This document shows, piece after piece, positions 1 to 11,821 of a stretch of 64,000 nt of DNA; the first letter of the stretch is position 1, and every line of letters begins with the position of its first letter. The translations under genes and the position numbers were made by a program. This DNA comes from Petunia secreta (taxonomy: Eukaryota; Streptophyta; Magnoliopsida; Solanales; Solanaceae): contig JARKIP010000064.1 in the NCBI GenBank assembly GCA_029990175.1, positions 10,248,001 through 10,312,000 of the forward strand, in the 5' to 3' direction. Under the pieces are notes generated by a model. The model was not told the origin of the DNA. It saw nothing but the letters and a program-made list of their open reading frames with translations, and did no database searches.

Positions 1-195
1 AACTGAAAAGCAGTATAATCAACACCATAGTGCTCGAGATAACCAAGAGCCTGAAAGATACACTGACATCATTTTTTTTTAATATAAAAATTCACGGGGA
101 TTATCTGATGCATAGCCAATGCATATCAGAAGGTTCAATTAGGCAAAACAATGTAGCCTTTTTGGACACCCAGGCCGAACTATTACCCGGGCTAG

Positions 196-476
196 CTAAC
201 TAGCCAGAATAACTAGAGGCATAACACATGCTGCCTCCGGAACACAATTTACTACGGCAATTAAGAATTGGAACAAGAACTCCCTAAGACTGAACGTCTG
301 CATCTGCGGTAATCTGATGAGCTGCTTAGGAATAATAAGTTCTTGCGGTATCTGCGTCGCCAAAATTCTCGTAAAAGCATTATAAAGAGACAGGGGAACC
401 ACAAGGCCCTCCTCCCTTGCCCATCGCGAGCTCGTACAGTTGGGGCCTCTATAACTAGATCGTCAGCACGCTCCAC
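196..476 (-). pseudogene. gag N-terminal relic of E1
   Basis: Two overlapping minus-strand frames look like one broken protein: MERADDLVIEAPTVRARDGQ in one frame, then VVPLSLYNAFTRILATQIPQ in another. An Arg/Pro-rich N-terminus followed by an ATQIPQE-like stretch is what I know from Ty3/gypsy gag proteins of dicots. The switch of frame near 420 shows a frameshift. A homologous and equally broken stretch lies near 7740-7960 in E3. No catalytic domain is present. The assignment rests on family resemblance and on position just downstream of the PBS. Confidence 0.5.
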
Positions 477-746
477 AACTCTCGGGGCTTAAGTAGCTCT
501 AGCCCCAGGCTAGGATACTTCGTCCTAAACTCCTACCGTTTGCTGATTTGTCGCACAAGGGTTCACAATTACCACGAAGAAATTAACGAAAATAGTTTTG
601 CATCCTAGACCGATGCACGATCAGAAAAGAAAGAAGTGAAACTTCCTAAATGCCATCATAGCCTCTCGTAGATAAGTACGGATGTCTACAAACCCATCAG
701 CGAGACTCTACTAGACACTCTCTTAGCCTGGATAGACTCTAAACCG

Positions 747-761
747 GGCTCTGATACCAAC
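747..761 (-). other. Primer-binding site of E1 (initiator tRNA-Met type)
   Basis: The minus strand reads GTTGGTATCAGAGCC directly after the LTR end TGTCA. TGGTATCAGAGC is the standard initiator-Met tRNA primer site of plant LTR retrotransposons. It proves that the family runs right to left here. Confidence 0.9.
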
Positions 762-1477
762 TGACACGACCTGGAATCTGGCTAGGCCGTGCGGGCACCC
801 GACATCCTCCCCTAGAACCGTCGGGCGAACCCTTACCAATTGAATTAGGATAATAAATATAATTCAACTCATAAATAAGAACAAGATTAGAAAATGCACA
901 GATATACTGATACCTCTAAGCTGTACAAAAGAAATTACAGCTGACTAGCCAACATACTAGGTTAAGGGCTATCAAGACTAGACATCTAAGAGTACAAAAG
1001 AAGACAGATACCTCCTGAAGGGAGCAAAATACAGCTGAAATAATAAACATAAAACTGGTGGTCATCCTGAATAAAAGCTGGCTTATCCTGACAGCTGAAG
1101 TCGTCTTCGCTCCTTCACAATGTGGCAAACTCAATGATGTTGGCAATATTTCTATATATTTTAATATTAATTTACTTCTAATTTTAGCACTGTTTGAGTA
1201 TTTTTGTGTGGCTAAACATACCAACATTAGTCAATTATTAATATTATATTAATTCTAGGTGTTTTGTATGATTTAGGTACAACTGAAGAAAGTGTTTTTC
1301 AACAAGCACAAAATCAAGAGCAAGGTTGGGCTGAAAGTTGATGTTTGGCTGGAATTTGGACACTTGAGCAAAACAAGTTTAGAAGTTATAATCCTATTTA
1401 CACATGGAGGGGCAACGCGCGTGAGAGAAACACCAAGCAAAGTTCTAACCTACTTTGGATAGGGACAATAATATGTA

Positions 1478-1736
1478 CTCCCTCCCTTTCAAAAAGGATG
1501 AACCTATTACTATTTAAAGGGTCAAACAAGATTATGTTTGACCACATGTCTTACAAATATTTTCTAACTATTTTGAATTGTTAATTATTGTGACTTATGG
1601 TATTTTTCATGTAGTTTCTAAATATGTAAATTTTATTTTAAAAAGTTTAAAATTTTGATGTGCAAATTCCAGTTGAAAATTACTCAATTTGACCCTCGTA
1701 CTCCGCAAAGATTCATCCTTTTTGAAACGGAGGGAG
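1478..1736. mobile_element. Stowaway-like MITE in the E2 5' LTR
   Basis: Inverted ends CTCCCTCCCTTTCAAAAAGG and TTTTTGAAACGGAGGGAG flank about 225 bp of AT-rich sequence. TA or GTA repeats lie close to both ends. The same site in the E2 3' LTR (near 16230) is empty and reads straight from TAATATGTA into TTTTATTAA, so the insertion came after E2. CTCCCTCCGTTTCA ends are typical of Stowaway-like MITEs. Confidence 0.8.
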
Positions 1737-3070
1737 TTGGTATTTTATTAATTCTTTATTGCTTGGGACAAGGAGTGTGTAGTTAATAGAAACTATAAGA
1801 AGTCTTAAGTTGATGCTGGAGAGCAGACGGACGTTGGGGGGCTGCTTTGATACGCCAGGAGCAGCAGAACCACACGGCTGGAAGCTCAACTTCAATTCCG
1901 AGTTTTTCTTCTCTTTCGCTTTATTTAATTTTTTTAGTTCTATAATTGTGGTATTCTCCAAATATGTTGAATTTTGGATGTTAATTTGATTTTATTAGTT
2001 TATCATATGGGTTATTTATTAAATCCTGAGCTTAATTATTTGATTGCTCGATCACCAATTGAATACTATTTATGAATCTTGAATTGGACTTGGGAAAGGG
2101 AATTTTTTATTGCAATAGGATTTAAAAGGTATTGTTCTTGAACCTGGGCATCGGAGAATGGATTCGTAGATAAGGATAGGAATATGCCTATGCGTCTTGC
2201 TTAATCACATTTACAGGAATTACTAATGCATTCTTGTTAATACTAATTCCATAGGAGTATAGGCGTTAGATTAGCTTGAATAGGACAACAAGATATCGAG
2301 AGAGTCTTGTAAGCAATATTAACCCTTTCGATTAGCAATCCAGATAAAATAGTTAGTCAAATTAATTGAAGAATTCAACAGGATCGGTAGATTTTCCTGA
2401 CATGACCCGGAATCCGACTAGGCCGCGCGGGCACCCGACATCCTCCCCTAGACCTGCCGGGCGAACCCTTACCAATTAAATTAGGAAAATAAATATAATT
2501 CAATTCATAAATAAGAACAGGACTTAGAAAAAAAAAACACTGACATACTGATACCTTTTAGCTGTACAAAAGAAAATACAACTAACTACCCAACATACTA
2601 GGTTTAGAGCTATCCAGACTAGACATCTAAGAGTACGAAAGAGGACAAATACCTCCTGAAGGGAGCAAAATGCAACTGAAATAAAAACCAATAAACTGGT
2701 GGCCATCCGGAATAAAAGCTGGCTCACCCTGACAGCTGAAGTCGTCTTCACTCCTTCACAACGTGGCGAACTCAATCCTGGAGCGAACCTGCCGAAACGA
2801 AATAGATAGACAAGAAACTAACAGCAAACAAGGGTGAGTCAAAAGGACTCCATAAGTGGGGCAGACTAGCCACCTTAAAGAGTAGGATATCTAGCCAGGG
2901 AGAAAAAGAAACAGATAAACCAAATTCCTCTTATTTAAATTATGAAAAGGGTAGAGCTAGATAATAACTAGAAACACGTATGGAATCACAAACTCATCAA
3001 CAACCAGGAATGTAAGATAGCCAGAACATATAGGTAACCCGAACACATCAACAATCAGAAAGACATCCTG

Positions 3071-3268
3071 TTGCGGTGTGCAACCCGATCCATATATTCA
3101 TCCTGCTGCGGCGTGCAACCCGATCCATATATTCATACCATTGCGACATTCAACCGATCCATATATTCATACAGTTGCGGCGTGCAACCCGATCCATATA
3201 TTCATACGGTTGCGGCATGCAACCCTATCCATATGTTTAAATCGTTGCGGCGTGCAACCCGATCCCCG
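3071..3268. repeat. ~35-bp tandem repeat in LTR, about 6 copies
   Basis: A unit like TTGCGGCGTGCAACCCGATC followed by CATATATTCATAC repeats with a spacing of 34-35 bp. Related arrays occur at 10023-10223, 48960-49085, 53730-53850 and 58473-58590, always just upstream (plus strand) of the 54-bp array. Confidence 0.85.
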
Positions 3269-3457
3269 CAACACAGAATACGAGCCAGAAACATATAGGC
3301 AAACTGAGATATGTCCACAACATGGTATACATACCGCATACAAAAAAAAAAAAACAGAACACAATACACATAATAGTCAGTATGCGGTGCAATGAGATGT
3401 GATGAATGCGGTATAATACAATGCAGGCACATAAGCCTGATACCTATCTCTGGCGCG

Positions 3458-3943
3458 GGACCCTCATCATCTACCAGGAGATATATGCAATAATGACACT
3501 TCACCGGCTCGGGACTCTCATCGATTACCGGGAAGTATATGCAATAATGACACTTCACCGGCTCGGGACTCTCATCGATTACCGGGAAGTATATGCAAAG
3601 ATGACCCTTTTCCGGCTCGGGACTCTCATCGATTACCGGGAAGTATATGTAATAATGACCCTTCACCGGTGCGGGACTCTCATCGCCAACCGGGAAGTAT
3701 ATGCAATAATGACCCTTCACCGGTGCGGGACTCTCATCGCAAACCGGGAAGTATATGCAATAATGACCCTTCACCGGTACGGGACTCTCATCGCCAACCG
3801 GAAAGTATATGCAATCATGACCCTTCACCGATGAGTGATTCTCATCGCCAACCGGGAAGTATATGCAATAATGACCCTTCACAGGTGCGGGACTCTCATC
3901 ACCAACCGGGAAGTATATGCAATGCTCAAAACCAGAGTGCAAT
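3458..3943. repeat. 54-bp minisatellite, 9 copies
   Basis: The core is GGGACTCTCATCGATTACCG then GGAAGTATATGCAATAATGA and a CCCTTCACCGGCTC tail, with an exact period of 54 bp (for example 3487 and 3541). Copies alternate between a GGCTC/GATTACC form and a GGTGC/GCCAACC form. Because 54 is 18 codons, long repetitive frames stay open on both strands. I do not consider them genes. Confidence 0.95.
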
Positions 3944-5194
3944 GTTCATATGCTCAGTGCAATACCAACAACAGGGCATAACATATAATATACAATGTAA
4001 ATTCAAAGCTAAGGCGTAATAAGTATGCCAATCGGCAGCTACACACGTAAGGAATACGTGGTATAAAATCCACGAGGCCAGGTGCCTCCAAAGAAATGGA
4101 TATAAACACTTACCTCGTTCAAATGCGACTCAACAACCGCTTTGTCCTTTGGATTCATTGCCAAACGATCCCACTCTATTCAATAAGTAGAAAAATATAT
4201 CAAATTAGGCTAAAGACTTCATTCCTCACATCTTAGGGCAATCCAGTTAGGAACCTGATACCCTATTGGCATACGCAATATGCAGGTCAGGCCTATATAC
4301 AGGGTTTAAGGTCACACAACCAAACCCCAAATAAATTACATTTGTATGTTGCCCATAACTCACTGAGTACGAATATATATTCAATTCCATTATCGGGGTC
4401 CATTTCACCCTTTAAACTATTAATTGAACTTATTAGGACGACGTCACAATTTTTACCGTAAAAATATATTAAAACATACGTAATAAACTCAAATAATATT
4501 TTAGGATCATTACCTGAATGTTTCGGAGTAAAAATTCTACTTTTCTCCGGCCTCTTTTCTTATTTTCTGGCTTTTTTTCCTGAAAATTTTCTCTGTTTCT
4601 CGCTTTCTCTGTTTCTTTCTGTTTTCCCCCATTCTTAATCTTTTTATTTCTAAGCTTATATAGGCTGAGTACTTATGTACTTAGCCACCGCCATTAAGTT
4701 TGATAGTTTTTTTTTCGTGACAAAAATTAAAACGTTGCCCTACGATATTCGAAATAATTCCAAATTTTGCATACAAGTTAACAAAATATATGTAACATAC
4801 TCGCGAAGGCGGATCTCAAATTGGACTCCCGAAACTCAAGATGCGAATTTAAATAAAAAAAGTCAAATTATTTAACTTTCGGAATTTTAGCGAAAACTAG
4901 CCGAACAACATTGAAATTCACTTTCGAAAGTTCACAGGAGTCACAAATAATTATACGAACCTAACGACACTTTTAGATTTTTAATCGGAGTTTGTTCGCC
5001 AAAACGGGGCTCAAAAATCTCTTTTTAATATTTATTGTCAATAAAAACTGACACCTTTTTCCGATACCTACCAAACGAGTTCTGATTTAGCTCAAATTTT
5101 ACAGACAGGTCCTAATGGATATTATGAATATTTTAAATTATCGGCATGCTAATCGGAGTCCTAACTTTCGAAACGACTGACCGAGGTCGTTTCA

Positions 5195-5207
5195 TTCTCC
5201 TCCACTT
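5195..5207 (-). other. E3 polypurine tract
   Basis: The minus strand reads AAGTGGAGGAGAA directly before the LTR start TGAAACGACC. This is the expected primer for plus-strand DNA synthesis, and it confirms the minus orientation. Confidence 0.8.
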
Positions 5208-7094
5208 AAAATCTCGTTCGGCCTCGAACGAGCCTAAATTTAAAGAAAATTTCGCACAGATAACAAAAGAACTTCCACGACCTTCATAAGCTACTCCACA
5301 GATATTATCTCATAATTGCAGAATCATAATTATAACACGAACACCGAACTCTTGGAATAAAACATATCTGGATAATATGATAACATCATTGCCCAACTTA
5401 TTCGGATTAAGCTGACACTTCTTCAAACACGTGAGGAGAGCTCTACATTTTTGAAACAAAGATACACGAAACTCTGGATGGAGTAACATGATTCAGCCGA
5501 TAATCACCTCTTCGATATACCTTTCGATTTAGAACAGGTCAATGGAACTAAGAATTAACTCACGCTTCAGCAACGCCTTAGAGATTTAATATTATGATTC
5601 GGTATCAATTGGAGGAAGACTCCTCCACTTAGAGCATTCACTCATACCGCTAACTTGAATAGAAATAGTCATCCTCGCACAGTCTACCGGACTAAGGAAA
5701 ACATAGCTAAAAATAGAATGCGGCTCAGACCTGAGCTACCAAATTACCCTTTTGAGTTTCCAAACGACTGCAACTCCCGAGTTCAAAACTCCATACATTT
5801 TCTATAAGCACAACCGCCTGATGGATCAAATCAAAGATCAAATGACGCCTCTCAATACCCTTAGTAGCTTTGAAAAACAACAATGTGCTTACCCTGCCAC
5901 CTTGACACGCACTTTGGCTCAACACATGGAACATCACAAGAGGCTACTGACCGCCTAAGCTTACCAGTGCCGAACAAAGAAGAGATGGAAACAGACTGAG
6001 GATAGAAATAATTAGAGCTATAGGAAGCTCTTCTTCTTATTTATTTGGCTACCAGAGCTAAACTACTTCCGAGTCAGGCTAACCCAAAAATCGCAATTGA
6101 AGAAATAGACATTAAATGAGCTTTATGGAACAAAATCTATGTCAATTTAACCATCCTATAAAACGGAAACTCCGACAATTTTCCAGAAAATCCTTTTATA
6201 CCGAGACAAACTTGTACAATAACATGACTCTACTAGCGTCTCGAACCAAGAGGAGACACATAGATCGAGTATTACTTACTAATCACTTTACACCGGCATA
6301 AACGATAATACTTTCTGATGGTGATGAATTAGGATCTCATTATCCTGCCAACACAGAATTCTGAGAAGAGAGGCATACTAATTTGATATAATAATAGAAG
6401 GTGGCACAACAAGATTCCAAGCAGACAATACCGACACTCACTCCCAGATCTATCACATTTAGACCAAATAAATTAGTAGGGTCTCACAAATGCCAGGAAT
6501 AAATCATACCAGAAGCTCGCCCCTCTACCGCAACCGATTCTAAACAGAAACAATATCAAAAGAAACCATGGAAAATGATATGATAGACCATCTCCAGATC
6601 GATCGGAAGAATCAAATCTTACTCACATAAAAGGAAAGAAAAAATACATGGGTCTACTACATCGGATGTTGGCAGTTCATAAAACTGCCTCTGCGGCTGA
6701 ACTAAGCCGCTATAGCGATAATTACCTTCTGAAGAATAACTTCCACCACGCTATCAACCTTTACTGGATTGTGGCATTTCTCTGGTTGATTGAGATCTAA
6801 ATAAAATCCCCTGCGACTATGCAGGTGCCTGACGAGAGAAAGGATGACTGCCTACTCGTCGGAGTAAGAGAAAACTCTTTAAAGGATAGCCAGACTCACG
6901 ACAATGATACCACCTTTTTTCTGAAAAATGGAAGCTGGAAAGATTGTTGATAGCTGTAAAGAGAAGACTGAATCTGATCTTGATGAGCTACTTGCGCACT
7001 CTAAGAATCAAGTGACACTAGCTTAGATAACCTAGAAGGTGACCTCCAAAAATACTCAGAACTCTTACCTCCAAATGAGGTACCATGGTTACCC

Positions 7095-7400
7095 ACTAGG
7101 GGCACGGGATCTCTTCTTCTCTCGCTCTAACTCTTCCCCCTCTAACTTATGGTATTCCTAATACCTTTGAGCAATATCAACAACAACATCAAATGAAGTC
7201 CCAACCTCAATTTTTCGAGCCATCTGGGATCTCAAGGAAGGAGAAAGGTCATAAATAAATCTTTGAATCTCTCGGAAGGTTCATGGACTAGTTCTAATGC
7301 ATATCTAGCCATTCTATTAAATTCAATCTCGTATTCTGAAACACCAACAGGCTAACCGACAGGCTACCTTGTCCAATCCACTCAAACTGGGAACACTTTT
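7095..7400 (-). pseudogene. E3 gag capsid-domain relic
   Basis: Conceptual translation of the minus strand gives VSEYEIEFNRMARYALELVH (from about 7345), then, after a frameshift near 7270, EIQRFIYDLSPSLRSQMARK and IEVGTSFDVVVDIAQRY, a stop, and a charged tail with KLEGEELEREKKRS. This order (YE-x-F-N/T-R-x-A/S-R-YA, then ERxxRFxxGLxPxxR, then A-x-EVGTSxxxVVxIA) is that of the Ty3/gypsy retrotransposon gag domain (Retrotrans_gag). The frameshift and the stop show it is dead. No zinc knuckle or pol was found downstream. It supports placing E1/E3 in Ty3/gypsy. Confidence 0.75.
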
Positions 7401-8270
7401 CATCTCACTAGCTACTCGAAAGGAACTTTTCCACGAATTTAGAAGAAAAAACTGAACCAAGTTAGCTAATAAGAGAGAGAGAGGCCCATCAATTCAAGGC
7501 TGGACCTTGAAACTGGAAAGCAGAATAATCAGCACCATACCGCTCGATATAATCAAGAGCCTGAAGGATACAAATACCCTGACATTATTTTTTTAAAAAT
7601 AAAAATTCACGGGGTTTATCTGATGCATTACTTAAGAATATCGGAAGGTTCAACCGCATAAAATAATGCAACCTCTTCGGACACTCGGACCGAACTGATA
7701 CCTCGGCTGGCTAACAAGTCAGAACAATTAGAGGTATAACACATACTACCTCCGGAATATAATTTACTGCAGCAATATTAAGAACCAGAAGAGGAGCTCC
7801 CTGAGATCGAACGTCTGCACATGCGGCAACCTGATAGGCTGCCCAGCGAATAATAGGTTCTTACGGTATCTGCGTCGCCAAGATTCTCGTAAAGCACCGT
7901 AGAGAGCCAAGGGAACTACAAGGCCCTGCTCCCTTGCCCATCGCGAGCTCGTACAACAGGGACCTCCGTAACTAGATCGTCAGAACGATCAAAACTCTCG
8001 GGGCTTCGTCAGTGCTAGCCCCAGGCTAGACTACTTCGTTTTGAACTCATACCATTTGCTGATTCATCGCATGAAGGTTCATAATTTCCACAAAGGAATT
8101 AACGAATTAACGAAAATACTTTTGAATCCTAGAACGATGCACGATCAGAAATGAAGGAAGTGAAACTTCCTAAATGCCATCATAGCCTTTCGTAGATAAG
8201 TACAGACGTCTACGTTCCCATTACCGAGACTCTACTAGACACTGTCTTAGTCTGGATAGACTCTAACCCA

Positions 8271-8285
8271 GGCTCTGATACCAAC
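8271..8285 (-). other. E3 primer-binding site (initiator tRNA-Met type)
   Basis: The minus strand reads GTTGGTATCAGAGCC directly after the LTR end TGTCA (8286-8290 on plus). It is identical in arrangement to the E1 site at 747-761. Confidence 0.9.
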
Positions 8286-8354
8286 TGACACGACCCGGAA
8301 TCTAGCTAGGCCGTGCGGGCACCCGACATCCTCCCCTAGACCTGTGGGGCGAAC

Positions 8355-9414
8355 TTATGGGTGTCAAACGGGTAGGGGTCTACGCGTCAAAACCCGGACC
8401 CGGACTCATTAAAACACGACCCCATCCGGACCCGCAAAAACCCGGACCCGGACTCGTAAACCCCTTAAAATACCCCTACCCGAACGGGTTTTATTTTTCT
8501 TAACGAATACCCGTATCCGTTAAGACCCGTCAAAATTATGGGGGTATTACTGGATATACCCGTATCCGTATCCGTTAAAATAAACTGAGTGTTAAAACTT
8601 GTATGTGTAGAGAAAGGTATACACAAGTTTTCCACTCATGGATTAATTCGTTTTGTGTCCATATTGTTAATAGTGAAATATGTTTAAGAGAAACAAGTTT
8701 AGCTATTTAATTAAAAAAGAAACTTGATATTCCATAACAAATCAACAATTTGAGTATATATTACTCAAATATGGTATAGAACTTCAACTATTAACTTCGA
8801 TATATACCTCAAATAAGTGATACACGTCACTCTTTTGGGTAATAATGCTTTGGATGTTCTAGTTTGTTTGTTTATGAGACTGGATTAGATCGGAGCGAGG
8901 AAACCAATGAATTGAAGACTCACTAGAACAAGATGATAACCTTGAACAAATTCTGTTAAGTGATCAACCACTATCAATGGCACCTACACCGGAGCATGAG
9001 GAAAATGACATGAAAGAAATTACACAAAGAAATAGCCATATTTAAATTAGTAATTTGAATTTTCATTATCTAGTTTTGATGTTGCACTTTTCAAATTTAG
9101 AAGTTTAACGTCCAATACTTTAATAGTTCAAGTATCTTAAATAAAGTAAGTCTTTCAGTTTTTACTATCATTCATCTTTTTTTTAAGTATTTAAAATAAT
9201 ATTATTAAAAAATAAATAAAACCCGGACTCAAATCCGATTTTTTAAGACTCGAACCCATACCCGTACCCGCTAAGACCTGAACCCGCACGGGTTTTTTTT
9301 TCCTACACGAAACCCGGACCCGTTAAGAACCCGTAATTTAAACCCGTACCCGGAACCTGCGGGGTTACAATTTTACAACCCGAACCCGGACCCGTATACC
9401 CGTTTGACAACAAT
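8355..9414. mobile_element. Non-autonomous hAT element, 1060 bp
   Basis: The left end reads TTATGGGTGTCAAACGGGT and the right end ACCCGTTTGACAACAAT, which are imperfect inverted repeats sharing GTCAAACGGGT. An 8-bp target duplication, GGGCGAAC (8347-8354) and AGGCGAAC (9415-9422), matches in 7 of 8 positions. The 8-bp length and the TGTCAAACGGG end are hAT hallmarks. Sub-terminal zones at 8390-8580 and 9220-9400 are packed with ACCCGGACCCG-like motifs. The centre is AT-rich, and I could not read a transposase in it. The undisturbed E3 3' LTR shows the empty site at about 2459. Confidence 0.88.
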
Positions 9415-10022
9415 AGGCGAACCCTTACCAATTAAATTAAGAAAATAAATATAATTCAATTCATAAAAAAGAACAGGACTTAGAAAAAAAAACTCTGACA
9501 TACTGATACCTCTAAACTGTACAAAAGAAAATACAGCTAACTACCCAGCATACAAGGTTTAGAGCTATCCAGACTAGACATCTAAGAGTACGAAAGAAGA
9601 CAAATACCTCTTGAAGGGAGCAAAATGCAACTAAAATAACAACCAATAAACTGGTGGCCATCCGGAATAAAAGCTGGCTCACCCTGACAGCTGAAGTCGT
9701 CTTCGCTCCTTCACAACGTGGCGAACTCAATCCTGGAGCGAACCTGCCGAAACGAAATAGATAGACAAGAAACAAACAGCAAACAAAGGTGAGTCAAAAG
9801 GACTCAATAAGTGGGGCAGACTAGCCACCTTAAAGAGTAGGATATCTAGCCAGGGAGAAAAAGAAACAGATAAACCAAATTCCTCTTATTTAAATTATGA
9901 AAAGGGTAGAGCCAGATAAAAAACTAGAAACACGTATGGAATCACAAACTTATCAACAACCAGGAACGTAAGATAGCCAGAACATATAGGTATCCCGAAC
10001 ACATCAACAATCAGAAAGACAT

Positions 10023-10223
10023 CCTGTTGCGGCGTGCAACCCGATCCATATATTGATTCTGTTGCGGCGTGCAACCCGTTCCATACATTTATACCATTGC
10101 GACATTCAACCGATCCATATATTCATACCGTTGCGGCGTGTAACCTGATCCATATATTTATACCGTTGCGGCGTGCAACCCGATCCATATGTTTAAATTG
10201 TTGCGGCGTGCAACCCGATCCCC
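10023..10223. repeat. ~35-bp tandem repeat in the E3 5' LTR
   Basis: Same unit as at 3071-3268 (GTTGCGGCGTGCAACCCGAT and variants), about six copies. Confidence 0.85.
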
Positions 10224-10410
10224 GCAACCCAGAATACGAGCCAGAAATATATAGGAAAACTGAGATATGTCCACAACATGGACAACATGGTATACATACC
10301 GCATACAAAAAAAACACACAATACACATAATAGTCAGTATGCGGTGCAATGAGATGTGATGAATGCGGTATGACACAATGCAGTCATATATGCCTGATAC
10401 CTATCTCCGG

Positions 10411-10790
10411 CGTGGGACTCTCATCATCTACCAGGAGATATATGCAATAATGACCCTTCACCGGCTCGGGACTCTTATCGATTACCGGGAAGTATATGCC
10501 ATAATGACCCTTCACCAGCTCAGGACTCTCATCAATTACCGAGAAGTATATGCAATGATGACCCTTCTCCGGCTCGGGACTCTCATCGATTACCGGGAAG
10601 TATATGCAATAATAACCCTTCACCGGTGCGGGACTCTCATCATCAACCGGGAAGTATATGCAATAATGACCCTTCACCGGTGCGGGACTCTCATCGCCAA
10701 CCGGGAAGTATATGCAATAATGACCCTTCACCGGTGCGGGACTCTCATCTCCATCCGGGAAGCATATGCAATGCTCTAAACCAGAGTGCA
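10411..10790. repeat. 54-bp minisatellite, 7 copies
   Basis: Same unit as at 3458-3943, with two copies fewer than the partner LTR. Confidence 0.93.
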
Positions 10791-11048
10791 ATGTTCATAT
10801 GCTCAATGCAATACCAACAACAGGGCATCACATATAATATACAATGTAAATTCAAAGCTAAGGCGTAATGGGTACGCCTATCGGCAGCTACACACGTAAG
10901 GAACACGTGGTAGAAAATCCACGAGGCCAAGTGCCTCCAAAGAAATGGATATAAACACTTACCTCGTTCAAATGCGACTCAACAACTGCTTTTTCCTTTG
11001 GATACATTTCTAAACGATCCCACTCTATTCAATAAGCAGAAAAATATA

Positions 11049-11821
11049 CATCACGAGGAGGTCCACATCATCCTTCATTCCTGGATCATTACATCATATG
11101 TGGGGGAAATTGTTGGGGTGGTTCGCTCCGCCTTACAGCCTTGCTTCCCATTGTAATTGCCATTGCAGCACTCCGCGTAATTTCCTTCGGATTGAGCCGA
11201 CATCTGTTACGGTCGTCATTCAATTGAAAGAATCTCCGTTCCAGAATCGTACGTGAGATTTTCATCTCATACGGCTCCTCCCTTATGTGCATAATGAGAA
11301 CAATACATAGAATCAGAAAAGATTCAACGATGAAAATATTCTCTTTATGAACTCAGCGGGGCTAGTGTTTTTACAAGAAATTTCTAGCCAACCTTCCTGC
11401 AAGAGATTCTTTCTTAACATCAAGCCTATTGGGACTAGATAGAAATGATAAGATAACTCCAACAATTTCTTTGTTTTTAACGCCTCCAAATTTCCAGGAA
11501 TTAGTCACTTCAATAGCCTTCGATGGTTATACGGGTATCCAAAGGACGAACGAGAAGGATGTTTGTTGTCCCAACCATTCTTTTAGTCCCAAGCCCGATA
11601 AGGAAAGGGCTAACTTAGAACAAAGTTTTCGTGTTGTTGATTCCTAGGTGTAGTGCTTCTTCCCCTATGCTGCCTATTAGCGCTAGGATTGACCCGTAAT
11701 ACAGAACCTCTAGGCGTAACCTATCCTTTCCTAAAAACCACCAAACACAAAGTGGTTTCGCCGTATCCAGTCTGCATCAAGCTGACCGTCCTCACTCAAG
11801 AACAGACAAGAAAGATCAGGA
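11049..11821 (-). other. Organelle-derived insert (probable mitochondrial, group II intron part)
   Basis: A 773-bp block is absent from the homologous site of the other E3 LTR, where AAAATATA joins TCAAATTAGG directly (about 4198). There is no target duplication and no terminal repeat. On the minus strand the block contains GAGCCGTATGAGATGAAAAT then CTCACGTACGATTC (11278-11245), the pattern of a group II intron domain V. It is followed by intron-tail or exon-like sequence rather than transposon sequence. Group II introns are normal in plant mitochondria and plastids, so I read this as organelle DNA captured during break repair. I favour mitochondria but cannot name the gene. Sequence similarity search was not possible. 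Confidence 0.65.

Larger units (their letters stand above)
1..761 (-). mobile_element. E1 retrotransposon, 5' internal region (cut by window start)
   Basis: This is the internal region next to the 5' LTR of a minus-strand LTR retrotransposon. It matches 7507-8285 inside E3 along most of its length, including the run just before the LTR. On the minus strand the LTR (762 onward) ends in TGTCA and is followed by a primer-binding site, which fixes the orientation. A decayed gag N-terminus lies at 196-476. The rest of the element lies to the left of the window. Confidence 0.8.
2398..5194 (-). repeat. E3 3' LTR
   Basis: This LTR is 2.8 kb, from TGACATGACC (2398) to GGTCGTTTCA (5194). It contains a ~35-bp tandem repeat (3071-3268) and a nine-copy 54-bp tandem repeat (3458-3943). 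On the coding strand a TATA-like CTGTATATAGG lies at about 4291-4302, so transcription should start near 4262. U3 would then be 5194-4262 and R plus U5 4261-2398. Confidence 0.85.

Noticed and set aside
3487..3900. CRISPR-like regular spacing
   Set aside because: The 54-bp repeats have no unique spacers, and the window is plant nuclear DNA; it is a plain minisatellite.
3202..3942. 246-codon open frame with 18-residue repeats on the minus strand
   Set aside because: It is the direct result of the 54-bp LTR minisatellite. Parallel frames are open on the other strand and in other LTRs, with no start context or conserved domain.
8271..8285. Remote chance of a tRNA gene because of the tRNA-Met-like word
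   Set aside because: Only the 3' complement needed for a primer-binding site is present, next to an LTR end; there is no cloverleaf.
11429..11647. 72-codon plus-strand frame inside the organelle-like insert
   Set aside because: It is on the strand opposite to the group II intron signal, and I recognise no protein; probably a chance frame in organelle spacer or intron.
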